DNA of 6,560 nucleotides. Source: Pseudomonadota bacterium (GTDB lineage: Bacteria; Desulfobacterota; Desulfobacteria; Desulfobacterales; C00003060). The notes under the pieces are model-generated. The model saw only the letters and a list, made by a program, of their open reading frames with translations. It ran no database searches and was not told the DNA's origin. This document shows positions 1-5,446 of the stretch, piece by piece. The translations under genes and the position numbers were made by a program. The first letter of the stretch is position 1. The number at the start of each line of letters is the position of its first letter. The stretch lies in NCBI GenBank assembly GCA_015222985.1, contig JADFWI010000105.1, positions 1 to 6,560 of the forward strand, in the 5' to 3' direction.

Positions 1-838
1 CATCAAGAAAGGCTCCCTCGATAAAGAGCTGGTCGGCATCGCGGGCAAAATCAACAATCTTTTCGACATTTCCGGGGGTGAAAACCGTGTCAACAATGTA
101 GATTATCTTTTGTCCCGGTGACACACGGGCGATTTGCCGTGTAAGATCGGCCAGACGGAAGCTACGTTGCTTTTCTTTGCCATCTTCTTTCCAGACAACC
201 TGAAAATCCTCATCAGGATCACGTTGGTCGTACAGCGCCTCTTTGAATCTTTTCAGCCATGGCCCAACAGGTATGCCGAGTCCTTTCAGGCGGTCCTTCA
301 TGATGTTGACATGAAACCGTTCCTCAAGCCCAAAGGCCAGACAAGGAACCTTGTGATCAAGATGGATGGCGTGTACGGAAAAGGCGGGTTCTTTCAGAAG
401 CATTCCGTCAAAAGGGGCTTGCTCTGGCAGTTGGGTGGACCTAAATGCTTCCCTGCAGTGGTATACCCTGGTCAAGGTATGATCCGGATGGACTTCCGTA
501 GCTTTGAGTGAGAATCGGTTATCGTAGTTCATGACCAGGTTCCAGGTATAGCCCGCCAGTTTTCCTTCAACGTTTTGAAGAAAGCCAGGAGGACCAAACA
601 GGTGCAAAGTTTTCTCGCGACCCAGGAAGATGCGAAGGAGGCTATCAAAGCCGATGAAATGGTCCATGTGTGTGTGGGTCACAAAGGCATGGGTGATCTT
701 GAGGATTTCTTTCGCGGGGAGGCTGTGCAGGTCTCCCATGTCGAAGAGAAGGGCGCGTTTTTCAAAGAAAAATGGTATAAAGAGGACAGGGTCCTCAAAG
801 GGGCTATTGACAAGCCTGGGATGGAACGATGGCCTCAT
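1..838 (-). CDS. Ribonuclease Z (ElaC)-like MBL-fold hydrolase, C-terminus cut by window edge
   Basis: About 279 residues are readable from ATG at 838-836; the C-terminal end lies beyond base 1. The protein is a metallo-beta-lactamase-fold hydrolase. The zinc motif HTHMDH is at residues 55-60, preceded by the beta-strand FDMGD (32-36). A likely third metal histidine is H162 in the LDHKVP segment, followed by a GIPVGPW stretch that resembles the substrate-binding loop region of RNase Z. The metal aspartate is D250 in YIVDTVFTPGN, then ADQLFIEGAFLD. Order and spacing fit COG1234 (RNase Z/ElaC), which trims tRNA 3' ends. The signature differs from the classical HxHGDHxxGLPG, so the substrate may differ. 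The last metal histidine would lie off the window. No Shine-Dalgarno is visible; the start overlaps the stop of the upstream gene (TGATG), implying translational coupling. Alternative: a generic MBL hydrolase. Fold is near certain, tRNA role is inference. Confidence 0.85.
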   Translation of the reverse strand, partial: MRPSFHPRLVNSPFEDPVLFIPFFFEKRALLFDMGDLHSLPAKEILKITHAFVTHTHMDHFIGFDSLLRIFLGREKTLHLFGPPGFLQNVEGKLAGYTWNLVMNYDNRFSLKATEVHPDHTLTRVYHCREAFRSTQLPEQAPFDGMLLKEPAFSVHAIHLDHKVPCLAFGLEERFHVNIMKDRLKGLGIPVGPWLKRFKEALYDQRDPDEDFQVVWKEDGKEKQRSFRLADLTRQIARVSPGQKIIYIVDTVFTPGNVEKIVDFARDADQLFIEGAFLD

Positions 839-1257
839 CAGAGGACAAATTTGGCAACCTGGCGATTAATGCAATTGTAGATTTCTTCGTCGGAACCATA
901 GATATCTTCCACACTTCTGTGGTTGATCAGTTGTTCCACGACAAATGCGGTAAGATAGAGGCTTATGAAGTTCGGGCGCGGCACCACGTTTCTGATTGGG
1001 GCAGTTTGGTAATCAATATCAAAGTCATCCGCACGGGTCAGTTTTTGCAGGGAACCCGCAATCTGTTCCTCGATATCCTCTTTGCTGGTTGTCACAAGTA
1101 ATTGATTCTCTATGAGCTTCATCGCTATGGCATTGCTCAAGGGTTCAAAGACATTCCTGATTTGCTCAATAGCAAGCTGGTGTGCCCGTTCCTTTGAACT
1201 CTCAATCCTGGACAGAATCTTTGCTTCGCGATTACTTGGACGAAATACTCTTGCCAT
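838..1257 (-). CDS. Conserved-looking hypothetical protein, 139 aa, coupled to the RNase Z-like gene
   Basis: I do not recognise this family. The product is a soluble 139-residue protein with no signal peptide or membrane segment. The N-terminal ~60 residues are charged and look mostly helical (MARVFRPSNREAKILSRIES, then ERAHQLAIEQI). The middle is acidic (KEDIEEQ, DDFDIDYQ). The C-terminal half contains hydrophobic runs such as LYLTAFVVEQLI and a DIYGSDEEIYNCINRQ stretch. There is a single cysteine, so no metal-binding pattern. It is taken as real because it fills the space between recJ and the MBL gene, has coherent protein-like composition, and its TGA overlaps the ATG of the next gene by one base. 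No clear Shine-Dalgarno precedes ATG 1257; a TATACT at 1286-1281 could be a -10 but lacks a partner -35. Function unknown; a partner of the downstream hydrolase is only a guess. Confidence 0.8.
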   Translation of the reverse strand: MARVFRPSNREAKILSRIESSKERAHQLAIEQIRNVFEPLSNAIAMKLIENQLLVTTSKEDIEEQIAGSLQKLTRADDFDIDYQTAPIRNVVPRPNFISLYLTAFVVEQLINHRSVEDIYGSDEEIYNCINRQVAKFVL

Positions 1258-1332
1258 GACAACCGAATAGTGTTGAGAAAAGTATATTTAAAAAAAGATT
1301 ACGATAGGTTTCATCAAATTACAACAGAAAAA

Positions 1333-3069
1333 TCACGCCGGAACGAAATCTTTAATTACCAGTTGAATTTTTTTTTGGTCCATCCACCTATTCCACCGAA
1401 GATTGCAAGCAATACGCTGGAATCTCTCCGGAAGTGACTCATTGGCGTTAAACATTATGGCATCCAGAGGCCTGGTTCGGTCAGTCACAGACGGATTGGC
1501 AGGCGCCAAGCGCATTTTCATGTGACAGGTCCCAACAGTTCGGGCAGAAAGGACATCCACGTCTGAAAGCATAAAGAGCGGTTCAGGGTTGCCTGCTCCA
1601 AACGGAGCCAGTCGTTCAAGCTCGTCAGTCAGCTTGGGAGAGATCTCTGCTGGCGCTATCTCGGTCTCTACGTGGATATTGGGCGCAAAGTCCATGGTTG
1701 TTGTGTTTTCGCACACGAGTCTTTCGAAATCCGAGCGAAAAGCAGGAATGTCTTCAGCCCTTAAGGTCAGACCGGCGGCAAACTGATGGCCCCCGAATTT
1801 TTTCAGATGCCGGGCGCATCCCTTGAGGGCCTCAAACAGATCAAATCCTTCCGGGCTTCGGGCCGATCCCTTGCCAGTGCCGTCGGCAACGGAAATCAGA
1901 ACAACGGGTCGCGCATATCGGTTGACAAGTCTGGATGCAACGATTCCGATCACCCCTTCATGCCATCCTTGCCCGTCTAAGACGAGGGACCTTTGCAACA
2001 GTTGAGGATTGGCTTTGAGCCGCCGGGTAATGTCCGAGAGGATACGGCCTTCTATGTCCTTCCTTCTGTTGTTTTCACGACTAAGCTCCTCGGCTATCCT
2101 CTGAGCGGTTTCATCACTTGAGGTTGTCAGAAGTTCACATCCCATGGAGCCATGGCGAAGCCTTCCAGCGGCATTCAGTCGAGGCGCGAGTCTAAAAGCC
2201 ACATCCCAGGTGTCAACAGAGCGATCCGTCACACCGGAAACGTCCAGGAGTGCCCTTAAACCGGGACGGGGGGAAGAGGAAAGAACCTCAAGGCCTGCTT
2301 TCACATATATGCGATTTTCTTCCAGAATCGGAACCATGTCAGCCACTGTTCCAAGGGCTACCAGATCACATGCGGCTTTAAGGTTTGGTTCCACACCGCC
2401 GGTGGCGGACCAGAACCCATCATCCCTGAGGCGTTTGCGCAGGGCAAGGACCAGATTGAAGGCCACACCCACACCCGCAAGCGATGTAAAACCTGACGGG
2501 CAGTCTGCTTGCTTGGGATTCAAAATCGCATAGGCCTCCGGTCCGCCTCCGGCGGAGAGGGGGTTATGATGATCGGTTACAATGACATCAATTCCAGCGC
2601 GACGGGCTGCACTGATCGCCTTGTGGCTGCTGATACCGCAATCCACGGTAATGATAAGGTTTATATTGCGTGGAATTGCCTGTTTTTCAACGGCTTCGGT
2701 GCTGAGCCCATAGCCTTCGGTGAGGCGATCGGGAATGTAATAATCCACGTTCATGCCCAGGCAGGTAAGAAAATCCAGGAGAAGCGTGGTGGCTGTCATG
2801 CCATCCACGTCATAGTCTCCGAAAATGAGTATCTTTTCATGGTCCCGGAGAGCAGAGATAATGCGGGAAACGGCCCGATCCATATCCTTCATCAGAAAAG
2901 GGGATCGAATATGGGCAAGGGCAGGGGTGAGAAAAGAGGCCGCCCGGTCGGGTATTGCGAATCCACGGTTTATGAGGACTGCAGCAACAGCTCGGTGACA
3001 GCCTAAACTGTCTGCCAGCTTGCAAGTCAGATCAGCATCAGGTGTGTGGATATGCCATTTCTTTTTCAT
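1333..3069 (-). CDS. recJ: Single-stranded-DNA-specific 5'-3' exonuclease RecJ
   Basis: RecJ degrades single-stranded DNA 5' to 3' in recombinational repair (RecFOR pathway), mismatch repair and replication restart, in the cytoplasm. From ATG 3069 it has 578 residues, close to E. coli RecJ (577). The DHH phosphoesterase domain shows FGDYDVDG (83-90), VDCG (142-145) and TDHH (165-168), all with manganese-binding aspartates and histidines, plus LAPRLNAAGR (295-304). The DHHA1 part shows WHEGVIGIVASRL (369-381) and GGHQFAAG (426-433). LAPFGAGNPEP (487-497) lies in the C-terminal OB-type domain. The frame is open further up to a TTG at 3135 (22 extra residues), but that extension does not look like RecJ and no Shine-Dalgarno supports either start; I prefer the ATG. 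Odd feature: residues 172-176 (SAGGG), just after DHH, are encoded exactly by a 15-bp palindrome also found at 3188-3202. Confidence 0.97.
   Translation of the reverse strand: MKKKWHIHTPDADLTCKLADSLGCHRAVAAVLINRGFAIPDRAASFLTPALAHIRSPFLMKDMDRAVSRIISALRDHEKILIFGDYDVDGMTATTLLLDFLTCLGMNVDYYIPDRLTEGYGLSTEAVEKQAIPRNINLIITVDCGISSHKAISAARRAGIDVIVTDHHNPLSAGGGPEAYAILNPKQADCPSGFTSLAGVGVAFNLVLALRKRLRDDGFWSATGGVEPNLKAACDLVALGTVADMVPILEENRIYVKAGLEVLSSSPRPGLRALLDVSGVTDRSVDTWDVAFRLAPRLNAAGRLRHGSMGCELLTTSSDETAQRIAEELSRENNRRKDIEGRILSDITRRLKANPQLLQRSLVLDGQGWHEGVIGIVASRLVNRYARPVVLISVADGTGKGSARSPEGFDLFEALKGCARHLKKFGGHQFAAGLTLRAEDIPAFRSDFERLVCENTTTMDFAPNIHVETEIAPAEISPKLTDELERLAPFGAGNPEPLFMLSDVDVLSARTVGTCHMKMRLAPANPSVTDRTRPLDAIMFNANESLPERFQRIACNLRWNRWMDQKKIQLVIKDFVPA
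2542..2556. repeat. 15-bp palindromic repeat copy inside recJ
   Basis: The sequence TCCGCCTCCGGCGGA can form a 6-bp stem (TCCGCC/GGCGGA) with a 3-nt loop, and is identical to the copy at 3188-3202. On the recJ strand it coincides exactly with five codons, Ser-Ala-Gly-Gly-Gly, in the loop after the DHH motif. A related CCGGAGGC lies immediately next to it, in the codons for Pro-Glu-Ala, so local duplication is an alternative origin. Confidence 0.7.
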
Positions 3070-3077
3070 GTGACTGT

Positions 3078-3106
3078 CGTATAGCTTATGGAGACGCTTT
3101 GCACAA
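3078..3106 (-). promoter_or_regulatory. Candidate sigma70-type promoter for recJ
   Basis: On the minus strand TTGTGC (3106-3101) and TATACG (3083-3078) each match four of six bases of the -35 and -10 consensus and are separated by exactly 17 bp. The -10 ends 8 nt before ATG 3069, so transcription would start within one or two bases of the start codon, giving a nearly leaderless message. This would fit the absence of a Shine-Dalgarno. Both boxes are imperfect, so this is a weak prediction. Confidence 0.25.
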
Positions 3107-3187
3107 TACCGAACCGATTTTTTCGTTGAAAACAAAGAGAGAATGGTGCTAGCATACGTGCCGAGATTGGTGATCGATATTTCTGAA

Positions 3188-3202
3188 TCCGCCTCCGGCG
3201 GA
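3188..3202. repeat. 15-bp palindromic repeat copy in the divergent spacer
   Basis: TCCGCCTCCGGCGGA, identical to the copy at 2542-2556, lies in the non-coding spacer between recJ and the DUF4911 gene. Its two arms are perfect 6-bp complements around a TCC/GGA centre. The 6-bp sequence TTCTGA occurs on both sides (3181-3186 and 3206-3211), which could be a target duplication or chance. It resembles short REP-like palindromes that are dispersed in many bacterial genomes; copy number elsewhere cannot be seen here. Confidence 0.7.
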
Positions 3203-3244
3203 CAATTCTGATAAATGCTATTGTCGCCGATTTATTGATACTAG

Positions 3245-3265
3245 CTCCTGGTTCCTGGATTCTGG
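3245..3265. repeat. Three-unit 7-bp tandem repeat (NTYCTGG)
   Basis: Three consecutive heptamers, CTCCTGG, TTCCTGG and ATTCTGG, differ at only a few positions. The array lies in non-coding DNA of the divergent spacer. Confidence 0.5.
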
Positions 3266-3294
3266 GTAGAATGTACAAACCCGGATCATAATCG

Positions 3295-3308
3295 GGCATC
3301 AGGCATCA
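3295..3308. repeat. Two-unit exact 7-bp tandem repeat (GGCATCA)
   Basis: Two exact adjacent copies of GGCATCA, followed by the partly similar CAGGCGT. It has the same 7-bp period as the arrays at 3245-3265 and 4021-4062 but a different unit. Only two copies, so it could be chance by itself. Confidence 0.35.
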
Positions 3309-3339
3309 CAGGCGTGCTGACGTATTCATCTAGAAAACC

Positions 3340-3618
3340 GTGAAACCCCAAGGTCTTTTTCTTAAAGACTGTGGGTTGATACCTACAGCCTGTACAAAGA
3401 GATATTACCGGATAGACCGACGAGAGGTCCACTATCTGAAATTCATCCTTGAGGGGTATGCCGGTGTGGCTGTCATGAGGACCCTGGATTCACGGACAGG
3501 TCTGGTAGTTCTTCACGTTAGCCCTGGATGTGAAACGGAAGTGGATATGATCATCGATGATCTTAAGAAAAACATGCGGATCGAGGTGGCGGACATTGAA
3601 GGAGAGGGAACCCAATGA
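3340..3618 (+). CDS. DUF4911 domain protein
   Basis: This 92-residue soluble protein is of unknown function. From about residue 21 it matches what I know of the DUF4911 family in delta-proteobacteria: a KRYYRIDRREVHYLKFILEG segment, then GVAVMRTLD, LVVLHVSPGCETEV and a helical IIDDLKKNM. It likely folds as a small alpha/beta domain, with no membrane or secretion signal. GTG at 3340 is the first start after the in-frame TAG at 3331 and has no Shine-Dalgarno. TTG at 3376 is an alternative that would remove the first 12 residues and leave a stem-loop (3344-3377) just before it. Its TGA overlaps the next ATG by four bases (ATGA). It is the first gene of the probable miaB operon. Family assignment is good; the start is uncertain. 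Confidence 0.8.
   Translation: MKPQGLFLKDCGLIPTACTKRYYRIDRREVHYLKFILEGYAGVAVMRTLDSRTGLVVLHVSPGCETEVDMIIDDLKKNMRIEVADIEGEGTQ
3344..3377 (+). promoter_or_regulatory. Two-tier RNA stem-loop at the start of the DUF4911 gene
   Basis: AACCC (3344-3348) pairs with GGGTT (3373-3377). Inside an internal loop, GTCTTT (3353-3358) pairs with AAAGAC (3364-3369) around a 5-nt loop. The structure begins four bases after the start of the GTG codon and ends over the alternative TTG at 3376. It could influence translation start choice or be a leader hairpin if the real start is the TTG. It lacks a trailing U-run, so it is not a typical terminator. Confidence 0.35.
3601..3607 (+). promoter_or_regulatory. Shine-Dalgarno for the 141-aa exported protein
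   Basis: GGAGAGG ends seven bases before ATG 3615 and lies inside the last codons of the DUF4911 gene. It supports the ATG that overlaps the preceding stop. Confidence 0.65.
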
Positions 3619-4040
3619 AAAGGATATTGCTTGTCGGGCTGTTGTTTCTGTTCTCTATGTTTTTGGTTGGGATGGGCGGTCTTGGAGGGGCTGCGCGGAT
3701 CAGGGTTCCTGAGCCTGCAAGAAACTATTCTGCCTCTATCATGGATCAGTCCGATATTTCTACCCGTGTTGAAAAGCTTAGTTTCGAGGGGCAGACAGCA
3801 ATTTCCGGGAAGCTCGGGAGTGGCCATGTCAGCATAGATTTTGATAAGATTTTGTCAATGAGCTTTATTCTTCAGGACAATACACTAAGGGCTGACGTAT
3901 TATTGAAGGACGATAAGACGATCTCTGTTGTTGTGGACAAAGAGATGGTTTGTTACGGCAATTTGTCCTGTGGTGGGTTTAAGATTGCGGTGGGAGATAT
4001 CAGATCAATCACCATACACGGGTTGGTAGGTGGTCAATAG
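3615..4040 (+). CDS. Exported or membrane-anchored hypothetical protein, 141 aa
   Basis: I do not recognise the family. The N-terminus is a classic export signal: Lys-Arg at 2-3, then a hydrophobic run from about residue 4 to 20, then a glycine-rich MGGLGGAA stretch (20-27). Cleavage near residue 27 is plausible; no lipobox cysteine is present, so it is not a lipoprotein. The mature ~114 residues look beta-rich, with strands such as KLSFEG, HVSIDFDKILSMSF, LRADVLLKD and TISVVV. It has two cysteines, C113 and C119, in VCYGNLSCGGFKI; a disulfide in the periplasm is possible. It ends with VGDIRSITIHG. The start is supported by GGAGAGG and by the ATGA overlap with the DUF4911 gene. Its last codons and stop fall in a 7-bp repeat array. 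Placement before miaB suggests co-transcription, not a shared function. Confidence 0.82.
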   Translation: MKRILLVGLLFLFSMFLVGMGGLGGAARIRVPEPARNYSASIMDQSDISTRVEKLSFEGQTAISGKLGSGHVSIDFDKILSMSFILQDNTLRADVLLKDDKTISVVVDKEMVCYGNLSCGGFKIAVGDIRSITIHGLVGGQ

Positions 4041-4062
4041 TCATTGGTCACCGGTCAGTGGT
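4021..4062. repeat. Degenerate 7-bp tandem array upstream of miaB
   Basis: Read in 7-bp steps from 4021 the sequence is GGTTGGT, AGGTGGT, CAATAGT, CATTGGT, CACCGGT, CAGTGGT. All six units end in GT. The last four share the pattern CANNNGT, and three of them end in GGT. The array covers the last codons and the TAG stop (4038-4040) of the exported-protein gene and most of the 32-nt gap before miaB, leaving no room for a Shine-Dalgarno. Confidence 0.6.
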
Positions 4063-4072
4063 TTGATGCTGC

Positions 4073-5446
4073 ATGAAGACAAAACGTGTTCACATAATCA
4101 CAATGGGATGCCAGATGAACGTCTACGATTCGGAGCAAATGGAGAGACTGCTGGCGACCATGAATTACAGGCCTACTTCACACCAGGAAAAGGCCGACCT
4201 TATTATTATAAACACTTGTTCCATCCGTGACAAGGCCGAACACAAGGTCTACAGTCATCTGGGGCGACTTGCCAGGCTGAAGCTCAAAAAACCGAATTTG
4301 GTCATTGGTGTGGGTGGATGTGTGGCTCAGCAGGAGGGAGATCGCCTTCTCAAACGGGCGCCCCATGTAGACATCGTCTTTGGCACTTTTTCTATCAGCA
4401 GGCTTCCCTCACTAATTCGGCGAGTCACTCACGAAAAAAAGCAAGCCGTTGACGTAGAGCCCACCGGGACAGTGGAACCCTCACACATAAAGCCAACGAA
4501 TTTCCAAGAAGCTCGCGCGACAGCCTTTGTGACCGTCATGAGGGGATGTGACAATTTCTGTACGTACTGCGTTGTCCCATATTTGAGAGGGCGGGAGTTG
4601 AGTCGCAGACCCGAGAGGATTTTAGAGGAAATCCGGCATCTGGTAGCAAAGGGTGTTCGGGAAGTCACGCTCCTGGGGCAGAATGTGAATTCTTATGGCT
4701 TGAAAAACGGCCATGGTCTTGATTTCCCGGCGCTTCTTGAAGCAGTGAATGATATTGAGGGCTTGAGTCGCCTTCGCTTTACAACGTCTCACCCCAAAGA
4801 CCTTTCTGATAAGCTGATTCGTGCTTTTGGAAGATTGGATAAATTGGCGCCTCACATGCATCTGCCTGTTCAATCCGGGTCCGACCGAATACTAAAACGT
4901 ATGAACAGGGGCTACACAACAGGCAACTATCTGGCCAGGATAGAAAAATTACGGAAAGCCCAGCCAAACATAGCGATCACCTCTGACATTATCGTGGGTT
5001 TTCCTGGTGAGGGAAAGACAGACTTCGAAGAGACCCTGAATCTGGTCGAATCGGTCGGGTTTGACAATCTTTATATATTCAAGTACTCTAATCGTAAAAA
5101 TACCCCGGCCTTTAGATTTTCGGATAAAGTCCAAGAGGCCGTAAAGGGTGAACGGTTTGCCAGGCTCTTGGAGCTTCAGTCAAAGATCACGTTGGAGAAG
5201 AATCGGGGGCTGGTGGGTACAGTCCAGGAAGTGTTGATAGAAGGTCTCAGCAAAAAAGGCTATGATCAAGTTACCGGGCACACGCCTTGCAATAAAACAG
5301 TGAACTTGTCAGACGGAGGGGTTTGTGTCGGGCAGTTAGTGCCTGTCAGCATTGCAGAGGCTTTTTCGCATTCATTGTTAGGCGCTCCATCTGAGTGTTG
5401 CGGAAAACTCCCTGGCGAAAAAGGAGGAATACTACATGCTGCATGA
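4073..5446 (+). CDS. miaB: tRNA-2-methylthio-N6-dimethylallyladenosine synthase MiaB
   Basis: MiaB is a radical-SAM methylthiotransferase that converts i6A37 to ms2i6A37 in tRNAs reading UNN codons, helping reading-frame maintenance. The 457 residues carry the UPF0004 N-terminal domain with the auxiliary iron-sulfur cluster cysteines C13 (MGCQMNVYDSE), C49 (NTCSIRDKAEHK) and C83 (GGC). The radical-SAM cluster cysteines are C159, C163 and C166 (RGCDNFCTYCVVPYLRG). Further family signatures are LLGQNVNSYG, TSHPKD, HLPVQSGSD, MNRGYT and DIIVGFPGE. The TRAM domain follows from about residue 370. MNVYDSE and RGRELSR favour MiaB over MtaB or RimO. After the TRAM domain there is a ~20-residue tail with a Cys-Cys pair (ECCGKLPGEKGG). 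An in-frame TGA at 4064 leaves ATG 4073 as the first start, without a clear Shine-Dalgarno. Its 3' end overlaps the next gene by 11 bases. Confidence 0.97.
   Translation: MKTKRVHIITMGCQMNVYDSEQMERLLATMNYRPTSHQEKADLIIINTCSIRDKAEHKVYSHLGRLARLKLKKPNLVIGVGGCVAQQEGDRLLKRAPHVDIVFGTFSISRLPSLIRRVTHEKKQAVDVEPTGTVEPSHIKPTNFQEARATAFVTVMRGCDNFCTYCVVPYLRGRELSRRPERILEEIRHLVAKGVREVTLLGQNVNSYGLKNGHGLDFPALLEAVNDIEGLSRLRFTTSHPKDLSDKLIRAFGRLDKLAPHMHLPVQSGSDRILKRMNRGYTTGNYLARIEKLRKAQPNIAITSDIIVGFPGEGKTDFEETLNLVESVGFDNLYIFKYSNRKNTPAFRFSDKVQEAVKGERFARLLELQSKITLEKNRGLVGTVQEVLIEGLSKKGYDQVTGHTPCNKTVNLSDGGVCVGQLVPVSIAEAFSHSLLGAPSECCGKLPGEKGGILHAA
5421..5427 (+). promoter_or_regulatory. Strong Shine-Dalgarno for the BFN/DUF151 gene
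   Basis: AAGGAGG lies 8 bases before ATG 5436, inside the end of miaB. It selects 5436 over the in-frame ATG at 5448. Confidence 0.85.

Larger units (their letters stand above)
3070..3339. other. Divergent intergenic spacer between recJ and the DUF4911-miaB operon
   Basis: This 270-bp stretch separates the two oppositely transcribed units and must hold the start signals for at least one of them. It contains a weak candidate recJ promoter, the 15-bp palindrome, and two short 7-bp tandem repeats (3245-3265 and 3295-3308). I found no well-matched promoter for the plus-strand operon; TAGAAT at 3267-3272 resembles a -10 but lacks a -35 at the right distance. A 77-codon minus-strand frame crosses most of it but looks non-coding. 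Confidence 0.7.

Noticed and set aside
134..511. 125-codon plus-strand open frame
   Set aside because: It lies opposite the RNase Z-like gene, whose minus-strand translation shows full MBL motifs; the plus product has no recognisable features.
1258..1332. Possible terminator or promoter in the gap after recJ
   Set aside because: There is an A/T-rich run but no stem-loop, and the TATACT at 1281-1286 has no -35 at a proper distance.
2509..3006. 165-codon plus-strand open frame
   Set aside because: Antisense to the DHH domain of recJ, which is unambiguous on the other strand.
3069..3135. TTG start at 3135 giving a 600-residue RecJ
   Set aside because: The extra 22 residues do not resemble RecJ N-termini and the ATG version has the usual length; no ribosome site supports the TTG.
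3281..3297. CCCGGAT...ATCGGG inverted repeat in the spacer
   Set aside because: The stem needs a bulge and has only a few continuous pairs, too weak to call an operator or hairpin.
3066..3299. 77-codon minus-strand frame in the divergent spacer
   Set aside because: It crosses the palindrome and the 7-bp repeats, has an Arg-rich stretch produced by the palindrome, no Shine-Dalgarno and no recognisable protein features.
4030..4230. Plus-strand frame reading MLHED across the miaB start
   Set aside because: It overlaps the essential N-terminal cysteine region of miaB in another frame and starts in repeat sequence.
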